Assembly: GCA_934378195.1 (NCBI GenBank)
Contig: CAKRPO010000007.1
Location: forward strand, 21,231-85,230
Length of the DNA stretch: 64,000 nucleotides
Reading direction: 5' to 3'
Source: an uncultured Blautia sp.
Lineage (GTDB): Bacteria; Bacillota; Clostridia; Lachnospirales; Lachnospiraceae
Under the pieces are notes generated by a model. The model ran no database searches. It was given only the letters and a program-made list of their open reading frames with translations, and was not told the DNA's origin. Below are positions 34,415 to 42,671 of this stretch, piece after piece (position 1 is the stretch's first letter; each line of letters opens with the position of its first letter). Position numbers and translations under genes: made by a program.

Positions 34415-35538
34415 TAGATTTTAACAGACCGGCGATCGTTGGAAATGAACTGAAATACATTCAGGATGCCGTGGATCAGGGAATGCTCTGCGGCGATGGA
34501 AAATACACGAAGCTCTGTTCGGCATGGATGAAGGAACGCTTTGCAGTCAATCAGGTTTTTCTTACAACTTCATGTACACATGCACTGGAGATGGCTGCAT
34601 TTCTCAGTGAGGTTCAGCCGGGAGATGAAGTGATCATGCCATCCTATACTTTTGTTTCTACGGCAGACGCGTTTGTCCTGCGTGGAGCAAAGATCGTATT
34701 TGTCGATATCCGCCCGGATACGATGAATATGGATGAAAATCTGATCGAACAGGCAATCACGGCTAAGACAAAAGCCATTGTACCTGTGCATTACGCAGGA
34801 GTGGCCTGTGAAATGAATAAGATCATGGAGATTGCACAGAAATATAATCTGAAAGTTATAGAAGATGCTGCACAGGGTGTGGAAGCCTACTATTATGGCA
34901 AAGCCCTGGGAACCATCGGAGACTTTGGATGTTACAGTTTTCATGAGACAAAAAATTATACCATGGGGGAAGGCGGTGCACTTGTCTTTCAGAAGAATGA
35001 ATATCAGGAGAAGGCAGAAGTACTGAGAGAAAAGGGCACGGACAGAAGTAAATTTTTCCGTGGACAGATAGATAAATACCGCTGGATCGATTATGGGTCT
35101 TCTTATCTTCCCAGTGAAATGAATGCGGCGTATCTGTATGCACAGCTGGAAGAATGCGAGAAGATCAATCAGAAACGTCATCAGATCTATGATTATTATC
35201 ATGCCAGTCTGGCAGATCTGGAAGCAGAAGGCAAGATCACTCGTCCATATGTGCCGGAAGGCTGTGTTCATAATGCGCATATGTACTATATAAAAGTCAA
35301 AGATCTTGCAACGCGGACACGGCTGATCGCTTACCTCAAAGAAAATGGAATCTGCGCGGCATTTCATTATGTGCCACTGCACAGTTCGCCGGCAGGCGAG
35401 AAATTCGGCAGGTTCAGTGGAGAGGATATTTATACGACAAAGGAGAGCGAGCGGCTTCTCCGCCTCCCGATGTTCTATGACCTTTCCGAGCAGGATCAGG
35501 AATATATCGTAGATAAAATACAGAAATTTGAGTTTTGA
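34411..35538 (+). CDS. WecE-like dTDP-4-keto-6-deoxyglucose aminotransferase
   Basis: The 375-residue protein is a DegT/DnrJ/EryC1-family PLP enzyme that closely resembles E. coli WecE (RffA) throughout, with the same length: MIDFNRPAIVGNELKYIQ at the start, LCGDGKYTKLC, VIMPSYTFVSTADAFVLRG, VPVHYAGVACEM, SFHETKNYT with the PLP lysine at K181, and YTTKESERLLRLPMFY. WecE aminates dTDP-4-keto-6-deoxyglucose at C4 to give dTDP-4-amino-4,6-dideoxygalactose (dTDP-Fuc4N). The substrate is supplied by RfbA and RfbB of this region. No WecD-like acetyltransferase is nearby; two ATP-grasp genes are instead. It is the last gene of the cassette; dacA follows 21 bases later. Confidence 0.9.
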   Translation: MIDFNRPAIVGNELKYIQDAVDQGMLCGDGKYTKLCSAWMKERFAVNQVFLTTSCTHALEMAAFLSEVQPGDEVIMPSYTFVSTADAFVLRGAKIVFVDIRPDTMNMDENLIEQAITAKTKAIVPVHYAGVACEMNKIMEIAQKYNLKVIEDAAQGVEAYYYGKALGTIGDFGCYSFHETKNYTMGEGGALVFQKNEYQEKAEVLREKGTDRSKFFRGQIDKYRWIDYGSSYLPSEMNAAYLYAQLEECEKINQKRHQIYDYYHASLADLEAEGKITRPYVPEGCVHNAHMYYIKVKDLATRTRLIAYLKENGICAAFHYVPLHSSPAGEKFGRFSGEDIYTTKESERLLRLPMFYDLSEQDQEYIVDKIQKFEF

Positions 35539-35559
35539 CAGAACTACGGAGGAAAATAA

Positions 35560-36888
35560 ATGAATAAGAGAATATACCGGATCGCAGCCGGAGTCTGTGC
35601 GGCGATGATCCTGGTGTCTTCTGCAACCGTACAGGCAGCATCTGTAACGACGAATGGTACACCGGCTCCGGTGGTGACGGACAGCATTGCAGGATGGCCG
35701 GCTGCTCCGGCAATCACATCAGAAACAGCAGTGCTGATCGATGCAGAGACAGGTGCGGTATTGTATGATAAAGGAATGGATGAGTGTCGATATCCGGCCA
35801 GCACAACGAAACTGATGACACTGCTGGTTGCAATTGAGAACAGTTCTCCGAGAGATATCGTTACTTTTACAGAAACCGGTGTGAGGGATGTTACCTGGGA
35901 CAGCAGCAACATCAATGCAAAGCTTGGCGAAACTATGACGATGAAGGATTGCTGGATGGCAGCGTATATTCAGTCGGCTAATGAGGTTTGTGCGGAAATC
36001 GCAGAAACAGTTGGCGGGACAGAAGCCGGTTTTGTTGAAATGATGAATCAGAAGGCACAGGAACTTGGATGTACGCATACACATTTTGTCAATGCGAGCG
36101 GACTGCCGGACGAGAATCATTATTCGAGTGCACACGATCTGGCGAAGATCATGCAGGCGGGACTGAAGAATCACAGATTCTGTCAGGTATTGAAGAAAGT
36201 CAGTTATACGATTCCGGCAACCAATATGAGTGAGGCAAGAAGCATGCATACACATATGCCGCTGATGGCAAAGGAATCTGATCTGTATTATGAGGGATGC
36301 CTGGGCGGTAAGACCGGTTTTGCGACAGAAGCACAGCATACACTTGTGACAGCGGCAGAGCGAAATGGACGCACCTATATTGCGGTTACTATGCGTGCAG
36401 CAGATCTGGGAACAAACTGTACAGACAGCAGGGCTTTGTTCGATTATGCATTTAATAATTTTGATACGATCGATGTAGATGGTACAAAGATGACGGTACC
36501 GAAAGGTATTACGGTGAATGATCTGACAGCAGATATGTCTGAAAGTAATGGAGAAACTCTGAACAGCTATTATTACAACGGACAGTTCGTAGGTAGTGCA
36601 GCTGAGGCAAAGCCGACGGAAACACCGAGCCCGGAACCTACGGGTGAAATGGTGGATACTGAGACGCAGGAAACAACAGAGACAGCATCCTTAAATGCAA
36701 ATGAAACTGCGAATGAAACAACAGACGGGACAGAATCAGTTACTTCACAGAAATCCATTACGGAGCAGATCAACGAGATCCGTACCAATGGACTTTCTGA
36801 TACGATGAAGGTGCTGCTGATAGTAATGGGCGTTATGGGAGGTATTCTTCTCATCCTTCTGATCGCACTTTTTATAAAAAACAGATAA
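35560..36888 (+). CDS. dacA: D-alanyl-D-alanine carboxypeptidase (S11 family, intact)
   Basis: This penicillin-binding protein trims the terminal D-Ala of peptidoglycan side chains. The 442-residue protein has a signal peptide (ending near VQAAS) and all three catalytic motifs: S81-TT-K84 in YPASTTKLMT, S139-A-N141, and K251-T-G in LGGKTGF. The C-terminal domain is followed by a Glu/Thr/Asn-rich spacer and a C-terminal membrane helix (about residues 415-438) with a basic end. AGGAGG-like GGAGG precedes the ATG. A degenerate paralogue lies at 51080-52333. Confidence 0.95.
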   Translation: MNKRIYRIAAGVCAAMILVSSATVQAASVTTNGTPAPVVTDSIAGWPAAPAITSETAVLIDAETGAVLYDKGMDECRYPASTTKLMTLLVAIENSSPRDIVTFTETGVRDVTWDSSNINAKLGETMTMKDCWMAAYIQSANEVCAEIAETVGGTEAGFVEMMNQKAQELGCTHTHFVNASGLPDENHYSSAHDLAKIMQAGLKNHRFCQVLKKVSYTIPATNMSEARSMHTHMPLMAKESDLYYEGCLGGKTGFATEAQHTLVTAAERNGRTYIAVTMRAADLGTNCTDSRALFDYAFNNFDTIDVDGTKMTVPKGITVNDLTADMSESNGETLNSYYYNGQFVGSAAEAKPTETPSPEPTGEMVDTETQETTETASLNANETANETTDGTESVTSQKSITEQINEIRTNGLSDTMKVLLIVMGVMGGILLILLIALFIKNR

Positions 36889-36922
36889 ATACTTAAGAAC
36901 CTGATATAAAGGAGGAAACCTA

Positions 36923-37801
36923 ATGAAAGGTATTATTTTAGCAGGTGGTTCAGGAACCAGATTATATCCGCTGACAAAAGCGATCTCCAAACAGATCATG
37001 CCGGTGTATGATAAGCCGATGATCTATTATCCGTTATCTACACTGATGCTCTCTGGAATCCGCGAGATTCTGATCATTTCCACACCGCGGGATCTGCCGG
37101 TATTCCGTGATCTCCTGGGAGACGGAAGCCAGCTGGGAATGCGGTTTGAATATGCAGTTCAGGAACAGCCCAGAGGACTTGCAGATGCATTCATCATCGG
37201 TGCAGACTTTATTGGAAACGATGCAGTTGCACTGGTTCTCGGAGACAACATTTTCTACGGTCAGAGTTTCTCTAAAGTACTTCAGAATGCATACAGGCGT
37301 ACAGAGGAAGAAAAGGGAGCCACTATTTTTGGTTATTATGTAAGAGATCCGAGAGAATACGGCGTTGTAGAATTTGATGAGAATGGAAAGGCTCTTTCTA
37401 TCGAAGAGAAACCGGAGCATCCAAAGTCAAACTATGCAGTTCCGGGACTGTATTTCTATGACAATGATGTTGTTGAGATCGCAAAGAATGTAAAGCCGTC
37501 TGCCCGTGGTGAGATCGAGATCACAAGCATCAACAATGAGTATCTGCAGAGAGGAACTCTGAAAGTTGAGACACTTGGACGTGGTTTTGCATGGCTGGAT
37601 ACTGGAAATCATGATTCTCTTCTGGATGCGGCAGACTTTGTATCTGCATTCCAGAAACGTCAGGGACTGTATATTTCCTGCATCGAGGAAATAGCGTACA
37701 AACGTGGATTTATCACAAAAGAGCAGCTTGTAGAACTGGCACAGCCACTTCTTAAGACTGCATATGGCAAATATCTGATCGAAGTAGCGGAGGGATTATA
37801 A
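36923..37801 (+). CDS. rfbA: Glucose-1-phosphate thymidylyltransferase
   Basis: RfbA/RmlA makes dTDP-glucose from dTTP and glucose-1-phosphate. The 292-residue protein has the nucleotide motif [33 protein letters not shown], and VLGDNIFYG, normal for the short RmlA type. AAGGAGG lies 7 bases before the ATG. rfbC follows after one base. It feeds both the rhamnose branch and the WecE-like aminosugar branch. Confidence 0.98.
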   Translation: MKGIILAGGSGTRLYPLTKAISKQIMPVYDKPMIYYPLSTLMLSGIREILIISTPRDLPVFRDLLGDGSQLGMRFEYAVQEQPRGLADAFIIGADFIGNDAVALVLGDNIFYGQSFSKVLQNAYRRTEEEKGATIFGYYVRDPREYGVVEFDENGKALSIEEKPEHPKSNYAVPGLYFYDNDVVEIAKNVKPSARGEIEITSINNEYLQRGTLKVETLGRGFAWLDTGNHDSLLDAADFVSAFQKRQGLYISCIEEIAYKRGFITKEQLVELAQPLLKTAYGKYLIEVAEGL

Positions 37802-37802
37802 A

Positions 37803-38372
37803 ATGGGCAAAATTACAGTAGAGACCTGTCATATTGAAGGTCTGAAAGTGATCACACCAACCGTATTTGGTGATGAGCGCGGATATTTTATGGAAACATA
37901 CAATTATAATGATTACAAGGCTGCGGGAATTGATATGGAATTTGTGCAGGACAACCAGTCCAGCTCCCGCAAAGGCGTTCTTCGTGGACTTCATTTCCAG
38001 ATCAATTATCCACAGGATAAGCTGGTCCGCGTAGTGAGCGGAGAAGTTTTTGATGTGGCCGTTGACCTTCGCGAAGGTTCTCCGACATATGGACAGTGGT
38101 ATGGAGTGCTGCTTTCAGCAGAAAATAAGAAACAGTTTTTCATTCCGAAGAATTTTGCGCACGGTTTTGTTGTTCTTTCTGATACAGCTGAATTTGCTTA
38201 CAAATGTACAGATTTCTATCATCCGAATGATGAGGGCGGTCTGGCATACAATGACCCGGACATTGGAGTGGAATGGCCGATTCCGGAAGGCATGGAACTG
38301 ATTCTTTCTGACAAAGATCAGAAATGGGGAGGCTTCAAAGAATATACTGCCAACAGGAGTAAAAAGGATTGA
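37803..38372 (+). CDS. rfbC: dTDP-4-dehydrorhamnose 3,5-epimerase
   Basis: RfbC/RmlC epimerises dTDP-4-keto-6-deoxyglucose at C3 and C5 toward L-rhamnose. The 189-residue cupin has FGDERGYFMETYN, the active-site region SRKGVLRGLHFQ with the catalytic His, and PKNFAHGFVVLSD. It follows rfbA by one base and overlaps the TTG start of the ABC permease gene, so the operon is tightly coupled. Confidence 0.97.
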   Translation: MGKITVETCHIEGLKVITPTVFGDERGYFMETYNYNDYKAAGIDMEFVQDNQSSSRKGVLRGLHFQINYPQDKLVRVVSGEVFDVAVDLREGSPTYGQWYGVLLSAENKKQFFIPKNFAHGFVVLSDTAEFAYKCTDFYHPNDEGGLAYNDPDIGVEWPIPEGMELILSDKDQKWGGFKEYTANRSKKD

Positions 38373-39175
38373 AAAAAGAAACCTGGCTGCCGGGAGAACT
38401 CTACAGAAACCGTAAATTAGTATTTTCCCTGGCAAAAAATGATTTCAAAACAAAATATGCAGGTTCCTATTTTGGAACTGTCTGGGCTTTTATCCAGCCA
38501 ATAGTAACAATCTGTGTGTACTGGTTTGTATTTGGCCTGGCACTTCGCAATGGTTCTGATAAGGGCGTTCCTTTTGTATTATGGCTGATCGCCGGACTCG
38601 TTCCGTGGTTCTTTATCCAGGATGGCCTGGTCGGGGGAACGAACTCCCTGCTGGAGTATAATTATCTGGTAAAAAAGGTCGTTTTTAATATCCGTATCCT
38701 TCCGGTGGTGAAGGTCTTTTCAGCGATATTCGTACACTGCTTCTTTGTGGTGATCGTACTCGTGATCTATACGGCCATGGGATATCCGCCGAGTCTGTAT
38801 GCATTGCAGCTGGTATATTACAGCTTCTGCATTTTTATGCTGATCCTGGCGGTAACCTACATGACAAGTGCTGCAGTTGTATTTTTCCGTGACCTGAGCC
38901 AGATCATCAACATCATGCTTCAGGTTGGTGTATGGGTGACTCCGATCATGTGGGATTTTAATGACCTTGGACTTGGAGGACTCCTTGCGAATATACTGAA
39001 ACTGAATCCGGTATTCTATATCGTACAGGGATATCGTGATTCTCTGATCAATAAAGTAGCAATTTGGGAGCATCCGGTGCTGACACTTTATTTCTGGGCA
39101 TTTACCCTGATCGTGTTTGTACTTGGAACCAGACTGTTCAAAAAACTTCAGGTACATTTTGCCGATGTACTGTAA
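38369..39175 (+). CDS. Polysaccharide ABC exporter permease (Wzm/TagG type)
   Basis: The 268-residue protein starts at a TTG (38369) with AGGAG nine bases upstream, inside the end of rfbC. It has six membrane segments and the ABC-2 pattern KNDFKTKYAGSYFGTVWAF at the N-terminus and PVFYIVQGYRDSLI near the end. With the following ATPase it should export a complete undecaprenyl-linked glycan. Rhamnose genes around it point to a rhamnose-containing polymer. Confidence 0.92.
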   Translation: MKKETWLPGELYRNRKLVFSLAKNDFKTKYAGSYFGTVWAFIQPIVTICVYWFVFGLALRNGSDKGVPFVLWLIAGLVPWFFIQDGLVGGTNSLLEYNYLVKKVVFNIRILPVVKVFSAIFVHCFFVVIVLVIYTAMGYPPSLYALQLVYYSFCIFMLILAVTYMTSAAVVFFRDLSQIINIMLQVGVWVTPIMWDFNDLGLGGLLANILKLNPVFYIVQGYRDSLINKVAIWEHPVLTLYFWAFTLIVFVLGTRLFKKLQVHFADVL

Positions 39176-39195
39176 GCGGAGAGTAGAAGAATAGA

Positions 39196-40452
39196 ATGAG
39201 TGAATTTGCAATTCAGGTAAAACATCTGGACAAGATGTATAAATTATATAACAAGCCATCAGACCGGTTAAAAGAAGCTCTGGGATTTAAGGTCCCGGTA
39301 AGAGAGCACTATGCACTCCGGGATGTGAGCTTTGATGTAAAAAGAGGAGAAACCGTGGGAATTATCGGAACGAATGGTTCCGGTAAATCCACGATTCTTA
39401 AGATCATTACCGGTGTACTGAATCCGACCGGCGGTGAAGTGGTGGTAGATGGAAGAATCTCTGCACTTCTGGAGCTTGGAGCCGGATTTAATATGGAATA
39501 CACCGGAATCGAGAACGTATATCTCAATGGAACCATGATGGGATTTTCCAGGGAAGAGATTGATGCCAGACTGCAGGATATTCTGGATTTTGCGGATATC
39601 GGCGATTTTGTATACCAGCCGGTTAAAGCATATTCCAGTGGTATGTTCGTCCGTCTGGCTTTTGCCGTTGCGATTAATATTGATCCGGAGATCCTGATCG
39701 TTGATGAGGCACTTTCTGTAGGCGATGTCTTTTTCCAGGCGAAATGCTATCGTAAATTTGAAGAGTTCAAGAAGATGGGTCGGACAATCCTTTTTGTAAG
39801 TCATGACCTGAGCAGTATCTCCAGATATTGTGACAGAGTCGTTCTGCTAAACAAAGGTGTGAAGCTGGAAGAAGGTTCACCGAAGCAGATGGTGGATATG
39901 TACAAGCAGCTTCTGGTAGGACAGGATCCGACGAAGCAGCAGGAACAGGAAATAAAGAAAAAAGCAAGCTGGAGTGAAGAATTTCAGGTGAATCCGAACA
40001 TGCTGGAATATGGAAGCAAGCTTGCCGAGATTACGGATTTTGCAGTAATCGATGACAAAGGCAGATCGACCAACACGATCGAGAAGGGAAGTACCTTTCA
40101 GATACGTATGAAAGTATTGTTCCATGAAGCGATTCAGGAGCCGATCATGGCCTATACCTTCAAGGATATCAAGGGAAATGAGATTACCGGGACCAACACG
40201 ATGTTTGAGAAGATGCATATCGAGCATTCGGATGAAGGAGATACCTGTACAGTAACCTTTACGCAGGAGATGTTCCTGCAGGGTGGAGAATATCTGCTTG
40301 CCTTTGGCTGTACGGGATACAAGGATGGTGAGTTCACCGTATTCCACAGACTGTATGATGCATGTAACATTACGGTTGTTTCAGAGCAGAATACCGTAGG
40401 TTTTTATGATATGAATTCAAAAGTAGAGATTCAGTACGGAGAAGAAAAATGA
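39196..40452 (+). CDS. Polysaccharide ABC exporter ATPase with C-terminal recognition domain (Wzt/TagH type)
   Basis: The 418-residue protein has an N-terminal ABC domain with Walker A IGTNGSGKSTILK, signature AYSSGMFVRLAFA and Walker B ILIVDEALSVGD. From about residue 260 a beta-rich domain of the Wzt C-terminal kind follows (FAVIDDKGRSTNTIEKGSTF, FTQEMFLQGGEYLLAFGC). In E. coli O9a and related systems this domain recognises the modified non-reducing end of the glycan before export. The next gene, overlapping by 4 bases, encodes a methyltransferase-kinase protein that could make such a modification. Confidence 0.92.
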   Translation: MSEFAIQVKHLDKMYKLYNKPSDRLKEALGFKVPVREHYALRDVSFDVKRGETVGIIGTNGSGKSTILKIITGVLNPTGGEVVVDGRISALLELGAGFNMEYTGIENVYLNGTMMGFSREEIDARLQDILDFADIGDFVYQPVKAYSSGMFVRLAFAVAINIDPEILIVDEALSVGDVFFQAKCYRKFEEFKKMGRTILFVSHDLSSISRYCDRVVLLNKGVKLEEGSPKQMVDMYKQLLVGQDPTKQQEQEIKKKASWSEEFQVNPNMLEYGSKLAEITDFAVIDDKGRSTNTIEKGSTFQIRMKVLFHEAIQEPIMAYTFKDIKGNEITGTNTMFEKMHIEHSDEGDTCTVTFTQEMFLQGGEYLLAFGCTGYKDGEFTVFHRLYDACNITVVSEQNTVGFYDMNSKVEIQYGEEK

Positions 40453-42635
40453 GTGAAAAAATAGGACAGGTTGTTCTGGATGATACGTATTATCCGGGAC
40501 AGGACTTATATACAGATGGTGCGATCGAAGATGAGATGCTGGAGATTGCCAGAACCTATCCGGAAGAAAAATGGAATCAGGTGATCGCAGAAAGAAAGAG
40601 CTGGCCGATTCTGTATCATTATTCACATATCAGAGAAAATATCTTGAGCTGGCTTCCGTTCACCGGTAAAGAAAGTGTGCTGGAAGTTGGCGCAGGCTGC
40701 GGAGCAGTGACAGGGGCACTCTGCAAGAAGGCAGAGAAAGTCACCTGTATTGAACTGTCCAGGAAACGCAGCATGATCAATGCCTGGAGACATAAGGATT
40801 TCGACAATCTTCAGATTCTGATGGGGAATTTTCAGGACATTGAGCCAAATCTTACAGAAAAATACGACTATATCACACTGATCGGTGTGTTTGAATATGG
40901 AGAAGCCTATATCAAGAGTGAGACTCCTTATGTAGACTTTCTCAAGATCATTTCCAGACATCTGAAACCGGACGGTAAGATTGTACTCGCAATCGAAAAC
41001 CGTCTGGGTCTGAAATACTGGGCCGGATGTACAGAAGATCATTTTGGAACACTTTTTGAGGGGCTGGAGGGCTATCCGACAACAAGTGGTGTCAAGACAT
41101 TCTCAAAGAAAGAATTATCTGCAATCTTAAAAGAAGCCGGAAATCTTCAGGCATCCTGGTATTATCCGTTCCCGGATTATAAGCTGCCGATGACCATTTA
41201 TTCAGATAAACGCCTTCCGGCCAAGGGTGAGCTGAATCGTCTGGAGACAAACTATGACAGACTGCGTCTGCAGCTTTTTCAGGAATCACCAGTATACGAT
41301 TCTCTGATCGAGAATGATCTGTATCCGGAATTTGCGAACTCGTTTCTTCTTCTGATCGGCAAAGATAAGATGGAGACCGGAACGATCTACGCGAAATTTT
41401 CCAACGAGAGAGCTCCGGAATTTTCTATCTGTACTGAAATCTGTGAAGATCACATGAAGGGAAAGTATGTGCGGAAACTTCCTGCTGAAAGTGCAGCAGA
41501 AGAACAGGTGAAAAACCTTCAGAAGATATGCAGGGAACTGACGACATTTTATGGCAGAGAGGGTCTGGAACTGAATACCTGCACTACTGAGCCAGATGGA
41601 GTCCGGCTGGAATATTTGACCGGGAAAACACTGGAAGAACGGCTGGATGAGCTTCTGGAAGCTGGCAGGATCGAAGAACTTGAGAAAATGTTTTTCACTT
41701 ATCTCAACAAGATCCGTCATATTCATGAGAGTGAGATGTTCTTTAAGACACCGGAGTTTACCGAGGTGTTCGGAAATGTAGAAATCAGTGACAATTGTCG
41801 CTGCAGTGGTATGTCCAATATTGATCTGGTACCGGCAAATATCCTGATCGAAAAAGACCGGGTTTCTGTCATTGATTATGAATGGACATTCCGTTTTCCG
41901 ATTCCGTGTAAATACATTCTGTACCGTATGATCCATTATTATCTGGAGAGTGATGGCAAGCGCCGCGTTTTAAAAAATCTGGATTTTTATGGAAAAGCCG
42001 GAATCACTGCAGAAGAGATGGAAGTCTATACAGAGATGGAACACAATTTCCAGAAATATATGGAAGGGGATCATATTCCGCTGTTGGCAATGTACGAGGA
42101 AGTCTCACCGGGAAAAGTAGATGTTCTTTCTTATTATGAACAGATCCGCCTTGCCGGTGAACAGAGGAAACTTCAGGTATTTTATGACCGTGGAAGAGAT
42201 TTCTGCGAGGAAGATTCGGTGATCTTTCCAATGGGAAAACAGGGTGTGAAGCTTGAGATACCGATTCCGGCAGGAGTACACAGACTTCGTCTGGATCCGG
42301 GAGAGGCAGTCGGAGGACTTTACCTTAAGAATCTTTCACTGGGAAAAGGAAAGAAGACTGCATTTACAACAAATGGTTTCCCGATTGAGAAACATAAATA
42401 TTATTTTGGTGCCGGAGATCCGCAGTTTATCGTGTCCGATATTTCAGACGGAGAGAACACTCTCAAATTTGAAATAGAAGTGCTCAGAGAGCAGGAGGCA
42501 AGAGACCATTTCTGGAAAGAATTCAGTCGTGTTTCTGCCGAGCGTGAACAGGAGATCCAGCAGTTGAAACGCCAGATCCATGAGATGGAAAACACCAAGG
42601 TCTGGAAAATGTACAGAAGCATCAAAAAGAAGTAA
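40449..42635 (+). CDS. Methyltransferase-kinase fusion, WbdD-like candidate chain terminator
   Basis: The 728-residue protein has an N-terminal SAM methyltransferase (motif I VLEVGAGCGAVTGAL, residues 77-91; IVLAIENRLGLKYWAG later), then a kinase-like domain with NIDLVPANIL (D459, N464) and VIDYEW (D476), matching the catalytic and metal-binding loops of APH/protein-kinase folds, a beta-rich segment (about 590-690), and a C-terminal coiled coil (about 690-720) with a basic end. WbdD of E. coli O9a has methyltransferase, kinase and coiled-coil parts and caps the glycan with methyl phosphate. Adjacent wzt with a recognition domain fits the same logic. Overall sequence similarity to WbdD could not be tested, so the role is inferred from architecture. 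Confidence 0.72.
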   Translation: MSEKIGQVVLDDTYYPGQDLYTDGAIEDEMLEIARTYPEEKWNQVIAERKSWPILYHYSHIRENILSWLPFTGKESVLEVGAGCGAVTGALCKKAEKVTCIELSRKRSMINAWRHKDFDNLQILMGNFQDIEPNLTEKYDYITLIGVFEYGEAYIKSETPYVDFLKIISRHLKPDGKIVLAIENRLGLKYWAGCTEDHFGTLFEGLEGYPTTSGVKTFSKKELSAILKEAGNLQASWYYPFPDYKLPMTIYSDKRLPAKGELNRLETNYDRLRLQLFQESPVYDSLIENDLYPEFANSFLLLIGKDKMETGTIYAKFSNERAPEFSICTEICEDHMKGKYVRKLPAESAAEEQVKNLQKICRELTTFYGREGLELNTCTTEPDGVRLEYLTGKTLEERLDELLEAGRIEELEKMFFTYLNKIRHIHESEMFFKTPEFTEVFGNVEISDNCRCSGMSNIDLVPANILIEKDRVSVIDYEWTFRFPIPCKYILYRMIHYYLESDGKRRVLKNLDFYGKAGITAEEMEVYTEMEHNFQKYMEGDHIPLLAMYEEVSPGKVDVLSYYEQIRLAGEQRKLQVFYDRGRDFCEEDSVIFPMGKQGVKLEIPIPAGVHRLRLDPGEAVGGLYLKNLSLGKGKKTAFTTNGFPIEKHKYYFGAGDPQFIVSDISDGENTLKFEIEVLREQEARDHFWKEFSRVSAEREQEIQQLKRQIHEMENTKVWKMYRSIKKK

Positions 42636-42671
42636 CGGCTGGTCACAATAAAAGTAGAACGAGGATAAAAC

